The notes beneath the pieces were generated by a model. It saw only the letters and a list, made by a program, of their open reading frames with translations. It was not told where the DNA came from and did no database searches. The position numbers and the translations under genes were made by a program. From NCBI RefSeq assembly GCF_958295425.1, contig NC_081136.1, positions 6,078,094 through 6,142,093 on the forward strand: a DNA stretch of 64,000 bases, written 5' to 3'. This stretch comes from Solea solea (taxonomy: Eukaryota > Chordata > Actinopteri > Pleuronectiformes > Soleidae). This document shows, one piece after another, positions 50,752 to 62,500 of this stretch (position 1 is the first letter of the stretch; every line of letters begins with the position of its first letter).

Positions 50752-53700
50752 CTAGCCGACGGTGGGTTCCGGGGAGCTGGTGGAGGTGGACGACGCCGAG
50801 GTCAGGCGCTCCCTGCCGTTCGACGCTCCGCCTCCGACCACCTTCCACTGCAGGATGCACATGTCCTTCCCGCCCATGGAGAGCAGGTGGGAGTCGCAGT
50901 GGGTGAAGCAGACGTTGGTGACGTGGCTGCCGTGGCCGTCGTACTTGTGGCTCGGCGCCTGGAGAGAAAACCAAATGAATGGGAAGACTTTTGTTTCAAT
51001 GATTGTTTTCCGATCAGTTTAGATCAAAGGCAGATGAGGTTTCCATTCATTTTCAATGGGGGGGAAAAGACAGGAAACAATATGAAGGTTCCTGAACGTG
51101 ATGAATGTTTTGTGGTATGAACTTGTGAAAGTGGCTGACGAATATAGGAGCAGCGTTGTAATGAAAGTACAAATACTTAAGTACAAAATTCACGTATCTG
51201 TACTTTACTTTATATTTCCAGCAACTTTTACTATTACTTCAATACATTTCCTCTTATACTGTCTTTGTTACTCGTTACGACCAAATTGAACCCACAACCT
51301 TCCAGTTGAAAGACAACTCTCCATACCACTGAGCTACACAGTACAGTAAATGTCATATACTTTAAGACTTTTACTGAAGTAATATTATAAAAAAATGTGA
51401 CTTCAAAGTCAGTTTCTCGTTAAGATACTTTTTTTTTTTTTTTTAAAGGTATTTTTACTCAAGTGTCACTTTTAGGTACTTTATACAAGACTGTGTAGGA
51501 GGAGATAGAGACCAACACATAATGGTGGAAATAGGAAAACAACAGTAAATATTGCTGCTGACTCGGGTTAGTTAACTCCCAACTAGTTGAAGAGTCCAGG
51601 TTGGGTCACCACAGTGGTTTTCTTTTTTTTAGCAGTTAACTGCTCTCTAAAAATACACACACATTTGGAAATGTCTGACTTCCTGTTGGGTTCTTTTTGC
51701 TTGTACTGACCTGACACACAGGACATGACAAACAAAGACACTTTGACCTGATTTTGACTTGACAACTGAATTTGGTATCCCTTTGGTCTTTCAGGGCAGG
51801 ACTTTAGGGGGCGCTGTCCAGCCACTTTGGGCCCGAGTCTCATCTCAACTTGACAGTTCAGAGGAAGAAAGAGTTCACATATTTCCACAATAACAACAAC
51901 TTCCTATTTCACAATGTTCAAAAAAGAAATTCCTCTATCCACCCCCGTAAAGGGATAGTTCACTTTTTTTGAGGTGTGGTCACTGACACATACGCCAGGT
52001 TTTAACCACATTTTCCATAAAAATTGGGCGAAAAGTAAATGTCAGTGTGTTACATTATGGGACTTAGTTCACTAAGATAAGCAGCAGTGCATTGGTCTCA
52101 AGCAAAATCTCCATGACATTCAGTGCGTTTACGTGCATATTAAAAGTCCAGTTTTAGTCGGACTAAGACAATATTTTGTTTTTCTTCATGTCATGTAAAC
52201 ACGTTAGTCTGACTAAAATCCAGTTAGTCTAACCCCTAAAATACACTGGTTGTGATACGCTGTGCTCTGATCTGCACAGCTCCTCCTGCTAACACCGCTT
52301 ACGTCTCTGACATGCGGCCGCTACGCAGAAGTAGCGCATTCCGGGGATTAGTCGGACTAACATATCTGTATAATGTGATTCATAGTCCGATTATGCCTGC
52401 ATGTATACGCTTAGTCAGACTGGAGTCAGACTTGTCGTTTTGTGCATGCACCAAAAATGTTTGACCCGGAAGTAGAAAAAGACGACATATACTCAATACG
52501 CGCTAGCTTATAGAGAGCTGCAGCGCCACCTACAGAGACGGAGTCATACGTACACAGCCAATAAATCGGCAAGTTGTCCAATTGCCTGTCATAGTCAGAC
52601 TAAGGCCTGAACTGTGCATGTAAACGTATGGCTGTGAAAAATACTCTGGGACATTTTATTTATCTATTTATTATTATTATTACACTGTAACCTGCTTGTC
52701 ATGTGACTGACACGTGCCCGCTGATCTGTTGCCAACCATCAGGTGCGATAAAACGTTTGGTGACAGCTTTGACAAAAGAGAAGCGGGGGACTGTTGTTGA
52801 ACCACAACGTTTTTGTACAAACAGAAAAATGTAAAGCAGGAAGAAAACGTCTCCATGTGACAGAATGTCAAACAATCCACATGATGAATATTTCACACAT
52901 GCTGGAGCCTAAAAACCTGTTCTTCCTCTTTGTGTAAGAGGGGGATCGATGTGCTGCTGGCACATCCACAGAGCTTTACCTTGGGCTTAGGGCACGGGTA
53001 CTGGAAGAGGTGGACTTTACAGAAGTCGTCGGCCACCGCCACCATCCTCTCACTGTGAGAGCGACACAGTGCGTTGATGTCCGTGCCGTCGGAGCCCTCC
53101 AGCCACACGCCTGCGACACAGGAAAATCATCGTAATCATTTCACGGGAAGAGAAATGACTGCCTGTAGGGAAAAAAAAAAAGGACAAAGACGCCGCACTT
53201 GGCGTTTCTCACCCATGACGTGGAAGCCCAGCACACACGTGTACGAGGCCCACTCTCTGTCTTTGCTCTCGAAGCGGTTCCTCAGCAGTTTACAGCCTCC
53301 TGCGATGTCCCCTGTGGCAACACCAGAGAGGCTCTTTCACAATAAAATAAGCGGGTGTGCTCGGAATTGTGCTAGGTTCTGAAATATTCTACTCAAGTAA
53401 AAGTACCACTGTTAATAGTATTTTCTTGTGCCATACACTGTTTTAAGTGAATGTTAATGAGTTAATTTACCCAAAAATGAGCAGTAGGTGCATGTAAATA
53501 TTAATAAGACACTCACAGTAAAGGATCTCGTAGTCCCCAGAGTTAGACATAATGTACTTCCCGTCCATGGACCAGTCCAAGTGAGTAATGAAGCTGGAGT
53601 GACCCTGAGGACAGAGACCAACACATGCAGCGATCAGCATTTGGTGGCCCGTGGGCCAAAACTGGCCCGCCAAAATCAGTATCCGGCCCCTAAAAGAAAA

Positions 53701-56700
53701 CCGAAGAAAGGACAAAATAACGACTGTGCTTGTTTTACTCACGTTACACTTCCCAAATCGTGTGTAGCGCCGCCCACTGTCCGTCACGTTGTAGATGTAG
53801 ATGAAGTTGTCGTGAGATCCGACGGCTAAAAAGCTGCCATCTGAAAAACACACAAGGCCATTTAACACAGTTTAAGTTATTAAATGTTTATTAAATGTTT
53901 ATTACTGCTTAAGCATGATAACAAACTGTTATAACACGTTAATAATGTGTTCAATAACAGCTTTGACATGATTATTACGGTCGAGTGTGAGATAAACAGT
54001 CCACACATTACATGTTTAACACACTATATTAAAGTGTTAAGTTATTAAATGTTTATTAACATTGACTAGAAATTAAATAAAAAATGGAAATCAACCTGCA
54101 TTATTTATTTTTTAATTATCTAACTGCATTTTCAAAATGGCTCAATTTATTTAATGATTAATAAGGGGGAGGAGTCACTGACCCGGTGAGTATCTCATGA
54201 CGGACAGCTGCTCGTTCCCATCAGTGGATTCAGAGACCACGTCCCTGGTCAGCAGGTCCAGGACCATCCACCTGTGAGAACACACAGGATTTCTGTCAGT
54301 TTTTCTTTATGTAACTTTTTCTTTTGTACTTTTTTTTTTTCTTGTACAACATCTTGCGTTTCCTTACTTTCCCGTGCTGAGTCCGACTGAAACCACTGAT
54401 CCGTTCGGGCAGAAATCAGCGCAGAGTCCGTACTCCTGTCAGAGACACGAGTGTCAACGAGTGCTGCTTATAGAAAGCTGTTTTTCTATTATTCATGGTA
54501 AATGAAGTGAGCACATGAAGTGGAAGTGAAAACGGCCGACCCACCTCCAGGCTGATGCACCAGTCCAGCTTATGCTCCTCTGTGTTCCACAAACACACCT
54601 GTCGGTCGTGGCCACAGGTGATGAAGATGTTGTGGGAGGGGTGAGTGGCCAGTCCCCACATCTCGTCCACATGACCCTGACACACACACACACGAAAGAA
54701 TGTCCAAATAAGTTGTTGAAATTCATATAGTTATGATTATTCTGCCTGTGTTTGGTCTCTGTGATCAGAAACAATGTAACTTTGCTTGTATGTTGTGTTG
54801 CTTTATCTGAAAACAGGCTCTGTCAAGCAAAACTATCAGACCTGACTGAGGGAGCATTTGTGTGTATACAGCAGCAGGGCAGGGGGCGGGTGGAGACAAG
54901 AAGCCTTTAACCTGTTGAATTTTTTTTGAGCAGTAGAATTCACTTCACTTAACCCTACGTAGCAGGTATGAATTGGTGAATGGCAAAAAGCTGTAGTGTA
55001 AAGCAGCTTTGAGTGACTAGAAAAGTGCTTTCACCGTTCATGTGACAGAGTCAGTAGCTGACTAGGGGTGGGAATCACAGGGTAGCTCACGATACGATAC
55101 ATGGTCCACGATACCAATAATATCGCGATACAACGAGTCTGTCATAATAATTGTACGGCAACACAATCATGCAGCAACACGATATTGGTCTATAACAAAG
55201 TGTATAAAGTCTATGCATTGAATGTGGATGGAGCATCTCTTAACATAGCTTTAATAATAATGGTGGTGGAGAAAGGTCTGCTGTAAACTCCCTCTTCTTC
55301 CACCAGGTTTAATTTCCAAGTTTAATTTCATTCATTTCAGCAGTGCCACCATGAGCACACATGAAGTAGGATTTACAGCACTATTATAGAAGTATGTACC
55401 TGCACGATGGCCACAAATGCTCCAGAGAAGGTTCCTCTGAGGATCGCATTGCGCGTGGTACCAACCAAGAATTCCTCCCCATCCACGTCAGCGATGGTAC
55501 GGACTGCCCCAAACTTTTCTGGAATCTGCCCAAATCACCAACATGAATCAATAATCCTCTACTGTGAGTGTGATTATGCTGAACTTCCCACCATCACTCT
55601 CTCCCTCTCTCTCACACACACACACATACAGCTGTGGTTCACCTCACACTCTCTCTCAGGTGCCAGGTCGGCGCTCCAGCGGATGATCTTGCGGTCTTTC
55701 CCTCCCCCGCTGAGCAGACCGCCGCCCTGCAGGGTACAGAGGGTGAACACGCTGCCTTCGTGGGCTCTGGTTTGACGCATTATCTGGAAGGTTTCTGTGG
55801 GAAGGTGACAAAGGAGGGACAAAAAGTAAGGAAAACAAAAAAGTGATTTAAACAATAAAAAAAATGATGACAACCGTTCTAACTAGGGAATCAAGAAATG
55901 GGACTAAATTGTGAGAACTGAAGTATCTGGACCAACATTGCTGCTATTAATATTTATGTCACATCTGTTCTAGTTTTGCTGACATTTTACGATTTATAAC
56001 AGTCCCCTCAAGACGACTAAGCTGCCGAGGTCAGGCTCTGCAATATTTACTTCATTAAACACGGTGGACAAGCCCATGAACGTTTGGCCTCACTTTACTA
56101 CATTTTGGAAAAATTGCAGTGACTTGTATCGTATGTAAAACGGTAAAGTAAAAGTAAAAAGTAAAATAGGCAGCACGAGCAACCTTACAAAACTATTTCT
56201 GATTTATCAGCCTATAAAGGTAAAGAGTAGCTTCAAACTGGAGAGACAGTTTAAAAAACTTTCATTTTAACTTTAACTTTATTCAACAGGAATAAAATAT
56301 TTTTTTAATTTTTCATGACGCGTCTAAATTTTCTATATATTTTGGAAAGCCTCATAGAATAGCACCCATAATAACACTGATGATAAATATCAGTATTGAT
56401 AATTATAAGCAGCACTTTTAGTATCAGTATCAGTGTAGGCATCAATATCAGTATCAGTATCGGAGTCATTACAAGTATCAGTGTTAGTACAGGTGTCACT
56501 TTCAGTGTCACTGTCAATATCGGTAACAAAGTCAGCATCAGTATGAGTATAAGTATCATTATCTGTGTCAGTATTAGTATCAGTGTCTACTGTCAGTATC
56601 AGTATTAATATCATTATCATGTCAGTATTAGTGTCAGAATCAATGTCAGTATTGGTGTCAGTGTCAATATTAGTATCAGTATCAATATTAATATCATTAT

Positions 56701-59497
56701 CAGTGTCAGAATCAATTTCAGTGTCAGTGTCTGTGTCAGTATCAGTATCAGTATCAATATTAATATCATTATCGGTGTCAGAATCAATTTCAGTGTCAGT
56801 GTCAGTGTCCGTGTCAGTATCAGTATCAGTATCAGTATCAGTATCAGTATCAATATCATTATCGGTGTCAGAATCAATTTCAGTGTCCGTGTCCGTGTCA
56901 GTATCAGTATCAGTATCAGTATCAATATTAATATCATTATTGGTGTCAGAATCAATTTCAGTGTCAGTGCCGGTATCCGTGTCAGTATCAGTATCAGTAT
57001 CAGACATAATTGCCACACTGACCTTTGGCTCCTTTGCCCAGAGTCTTGATATCTGCAGCTGATTTCCCCCACGTCAGGATGTTGCCCTCAGAGTCTCCGG
57101 TCAGAACATCTCCAGTCAGACTGAACACGAAGCACTGGATGAACTTGGGCTTCTTGTATTTCTGAAAGAGAGAATAAAACAAAGACACCTTTTATACATA
57201 ATGCTATCACATTACAGATTGTTTTTACAACAATGTTTTCAGGATGAAGAGATGAAATAAACTCCAGTGAGTCTTACTCCAAAGATGCCTTGTTTCTTGG
57301 TGAACATTCCCGCGCTGAGCGTCCAGAAGTAAACGTGGGATTTCCCACAGGTGATGATGTTGGAGCTGTCGCCTGGATTAAACTCTACTGCAAACACAGC
57401 CTCGTTGGTGCTCTGACAACACACACACATACACACAGAATAATGTACAGTACAGTAATGGTACACAACATCATTTTGTAAAAAAAAAGAATGAATAAAT
57501 AAAGTCGTTTTTGTACAAAAAGCTTGCAGAAACAGCAGCATTAAGCATTTTAATGTACCTTTTCCCAGCTTTTCCCCCCAAAAACCAAATCTATTCAAAC
57601 GTTTCCCGACTTAAATCTGAGAGGAACCACGAAGGATGTTTTTCATGTAATTTTTTTTTGTCTTAGTATATTCAATACAGTATGTACACAAACTAGTTGG
57701 AGTGTCATTTTTTTTTTTTTTAACACAAAAAGCTCCATTCATGGCTGCACCATAAAGTGGCATATGGACTCTGGGCTGTGAGGAGGGGGTGGGGGGTATA
57801 ATTATCTTGTTCCTGCTCGATGAACTTGTATGTTTGTACAGTGTGGGTCAGCGATGGCCTGTCCAGTTCAGAGTTTCCTCCACACACACACACACACACA
57901 CACATACAGGACTGGATGCTACCTGCTCTAAGATATAATCTCCTGCAAGAGTCCATTAAAATGATGATTTACAAGTTCAAACAGCCACCTATGTATTTCG
58001 ACGGCAGCATTACAGAACACAGGCATATATATATATATACATATATATATACACAGCTGGGCAAATTCCGTGTAAAATATTTACCCTGTTGCCATGACAG
58101 CCACAGTTAAATTGCTCTCAGGGAAGTTGTGGCGATTTGGGATAAAAGCCCATAAAAGCACAGGAGAAACACACACACACACACACACACCCCCCACCGA
58201 ATCTCTCCAAACAGACGTCCTTTGTAGAAAGCATCTCGACAAAGTCTCAGCACTGAGCGGACCATTCAAAAAACCTCCATCTGTTTCCTCTGTGAGAGAA
58301 CGGTGACATTTTGTGAAACCCCGCGGCGTCCGACCGTGTCACACACTTCACCAGCTCAGCCCCGAACGCTGCACAAGAATCAATAATTCCACAAGAACCT
58401 CTCGACATCATGTGTAATCATCAAAGTGATCCACATGCAGACGAGTTGTCCTATTTCCTGAGGATTTGGAATAAATGTAGCACATCTCTGAAACAACAAC
58501 TGAAACACCTGAATTTAATACTTAACTTACTTAGGTGTGGCCAAATGCTTTTGTCCATACAGTGCATGTTAATTTAAAATCTTATTTCATGTAACGGCAG
58601 CGCGAGTAGTGCTTTGACTCCCCCGGATACTAAAGGCAGGGGAAGCCAAATCCGATCGCATGCAAGCGACTAGATCCCAGAGAGAGGATGTTAATACCAG
58701 ACCTGATTTTTGTGTTTACCTTCACTTCCGCGTGCTTGACGCCCTTGTTGCAGTCCCACACTGACAACATGTGCTCGTTCGAGTCGTCGATGACACACAG
58801 GAACACTCCGGAGTCCTGAAAAAACAGTGAGGGACAGTTTTAAAACGTGGTCATTTTCAGTTTATTGTATATTTCAACAACTTTCTAACACAAGCACAAT
58901 GCTTTGGAGCTGGGACAAGACACGGTTTTATCCGGCATCACAGTAAAAAGCATTCACATTAAGTTGATTGTGGTGAATTTCTGAAATCAGGACAATTGTG
59001 AGGGGGGAAAATCAATAATATTTCACCTCTCCAACATACAGTTCTAAGCATTTATTTTAAAGTGCCACAACGGGAAACCTGCACTTTCGCTCCTCATGAT
59101 TTATAATGATCTTTTTTTACAAATATTGCAATAACATTGTCAATTAATCATTATTTTTATTCTGCTTCAGAAAGCCTCGGGGGGAAAAAAGACAGACGGG
59201 GAGTTTTTCATGTGTCAAACACCTGCACAGGAAGAGTTCGCTTCCATTGTTGGCAGTCTCAGGGAGACCTGTTTCAAATAAAGGCCTGTTTCTCAAAACA
59301 AGTTATACGTCTATATATATATATCTATATACTGTATAGACATGGGACTTTAAGGGTGTGTATGTTTTATTTCAAACGACTCACAGCAAAGGAAAATGCA
59401 ACCGATCCCACTCCCCTCTGGAAGCATCCCAGGCCGATCTGCTGCAGCGTGACCAGAGAGGTGGAGTCCCAGATATGAACACAGGGCTGCAGAGGCT

Positions 59498-59536
<39 letters not shown>

Positions 59537-62500
59537 ACACTTTGCTTACATCTTCCTTCAGCATATGGTGACTGTTACCATTTCCAGTTCCTTGAGCCAA
59601 AATTCAACAGCTTTTTCTCCATACCTGACCCGCTCTACAGTCTGAATGAGACTTAAAGCTGCAGTGTGTAACTCTTACTAATTGCAGTTGCTGTTATTCT
59701 TCTGCCTCTGTGTGACATTCATGCAGAAAAGTTACGTAATACTACTTATATGCTGCGTCTTTCATCGGAAACAGGCTCTGCCACAAAAAGAGTTCAAATT
59801 ACAGGCCACTATCGTAATAATTTCAATGTGAAAACATAAAACAAGCCCTCATTTAAGTTATAATGTCATGGTTGATGAATGTAAACCTGGATGCTGTTAT
59901 TTAAACATCATAATGGTTGGTTTGTGCCAAATAAAAGTGTCTATTCCAGGCTTCAACTCCTCACACATGCACTGCAACAGAAATAGAGTATCTGGCATCT
60001 AAAGACGTTTCCAGAGGCCTGAAGAGGATGAGTGAGTTCACAGCAGCAGTCGTCACCTTGCCATCTTTGTCCACCCCTGCTGTCTGTCCAGATGCTACTC
60101 GCACTTTGTCGGGATGGAGGGTTAGACTGCAGGGACAGAAAACGATAAGTAACTGGAGTAAAATTCAAAAAATACACAGCAGTTTTTTTACGGAATATGG
60201 CAGAAAAATAATAATAATAATAATAATATAATAATTTCTTCCTCAGAAACCAAAACGTGCTGCTCCACATTTCCTCCTGTGTTCATATGCATGAATGTGT
60301 ATGGCGTGCGTGCGCGCAGACTGACCAGCGCACGCAGTCCGTGTGTTTGCGATAGTGCCGCTGCGTTCTGTTGTTGATGTGGTACAGCACGATGACGCAG
60401 GCGATGAAGTAGATGGCCTCGCCCGTGGGAAGGAAGTACATGTTGGCGCGGCAGTCCCGGCCCCGGTAACCATAACTGACGCGACGGAGTCAAGGTGACA
60501 TTTTGACGCTGAGTGACATTTCGCCCGATAATAGAAAACTCTAGGCTCTGTTGTCACTTGACAGTTGCAGTGACCTGGATGGCTGAACATTCACAGACAA
60601 AACTGGTGGCTCACAGAGTTTCTTGCAGCTTTATAGAACTATTGTGTGGACAAAAAACATTTTTTAGAACATGAGAATGATCATTAGGGAACCAGGAGCG
60701 ATTCGGCTGCTCCCTCTCTAGGGATTAGATTTGGCAGAGAGATGCCTTTCCTGATGCAACCCTCCCATTTAGCCGGGCTTGGGACCGGCACATGTAGTAC
60801 ACTAGATGTGACCCCATCTGTAGCTGGGGTCAATTTTAACCGAGTGGAACAGTTCAGTTTGTATTTTCTTTCGTTTCCATCAGGAATAGTACCAAAATAA
60901 CCGGCCCTTGGGGCACCAGAATAATGGTACGGTACGGGTGGAGGTAGACCCACGACAGTCTGATGATGCTTTTATTTTTGCCCAATCAGCTTGTCTATTC
61001 TTCAGCCTATTCTCATACCAAACTTGACGTCTTGTTGTGTGGTTGTCTGTTGTGTCGCGATCGATGTTGTTCTTCGATCACGTCTTGTTGGCGGCCATTG
61101 AGCACTAGCGCACACCCCACCATACTGTAGCAAACTGAACTGTGCCTTGATGGAAACATGGCGGCTTAATTTGGAGTATTCAATAAACAAGAGCAATGGC
61201 GGGACCTCGCTCAGGCCCTTGAACCTAGCAGGGACTTAAACTGGCAACCCTTGGGTCATAAGCCAAGTTCTCTTTCCGCTATTCCAGTATTCAGAATCTT
61301 TATCGGTTCCTGTTCTGTTACCGTGTCGTGCAGACGCGCAGTCCCATATACAGTCAGTACAATCGGCCATCTTACATCACATGACTGTTCCTACTCGTGT
61401 TGTCCTGCTAACGTCTTAAACTCCAGTTCCTGTGAAAGTTTGCCGTAAAAACACCTCGTGTCTTATCGATTCATAAAAGGCGAACGCCTGATTGATGACT
61501 CTCACAGACCTGTGACCACGACCCTTCGCCTGTGGCTGCCACTTCTCTCACACACCAAACAGTGACCGCAACGGTGAAGTCAGCAGTCAGCGAACGTCGC
61601 CTCGCGTGGCCTCAATGAATATAAATAAACACGTGGCAGAACGCCCGTGTGACATTCTGGTAAAAGGATACACCCAGTCCAGCTCGAGTCTCTCTGTGGG
61701 CGGCTCCATCTTCAGGTCTTCATAGTTCTGGATGTTAGAGGGGACGTACATGGTGATGGGTCGACCGCGGATGAACATTTTGATCGACTGTCCTGGAAGA
61801 CAAACACGGGAGAGGAACGAAGTTCAGGGATCAGATATGATACTTAGCAGTGGTCAAAAAAATCACTAGATCAGATAAGAGAAAGAGAAAATAGTAAAAA
61901 ATCCAACACAAGCCATAAGAATCACGACTTTGAAGATGCATCAGCATGAAATGTGTAGTTAACAGCCTTGTATTTAAAAAGGTGTAACATGACTGATATC
62001 GGACTGATATCGGTATCAGTAAATCCAGGTTGTGATATCAGCATCAGACATTAAAAATGAAGCAATCCCTACTGCAAATAAAAAGCACTATTTACATTGT
62101 GCTTTTGTACAACTGAAACTCGTCTTTTCCCATGTGGCCATCGGGTGGCCACATGCTATGAGAAAATTAGCCTCTCACTTGCTTCATTACTTTTTCCTGG
62201 TGTCTATCACGAGGTCCAGCTTTAGATTTATTCTTTTATTAATCCCCTTAGGGAAATTGTTTCTCTGCATTTGACCCATCCCAGAATTAGGAGCAGTGGG
62301 CTGCCACACTGAGTAGCGCCCGGGGAGCAACAGGGGTTGGGTACCTTGCTCAGGGGTACCACAGCCCTTTTGACCTGGTGGGGACTTGAACCGGCAACCT
62401 TCCGGTTACAAGCCAAGTTCCCTTTCCACTTGGCCACAGGCTGCTTCTCCAATACATCATACATGACGTGCATTTTTAATAAAATGAGACAATAGATAGA

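Noticed and set aside
50486..50974. 162-codon minus-strand frame across the last EML3 exon
   Set aside because: It is in a different phase from the WD40 frame, which reads HGSHVTNVCFTHCDSHLLSM and is conserved.
56390..57072. 208-codon Asp-Thr repeat frame and 165-codon Ser-Val frame
   Set aside because: Both are translations of the intronic hexanucleotide array in different phases; the neighbouring EML3 exons are fully explained without them.
61672..61674. EML3 exon ending after GACTGG with intron starting GTGTAT
   Set aside because: That donor shifts the frame against the next exon; ending after GACTGGGT with intron GTATCC restores WVYGYRGRDC, so the later GT was used.
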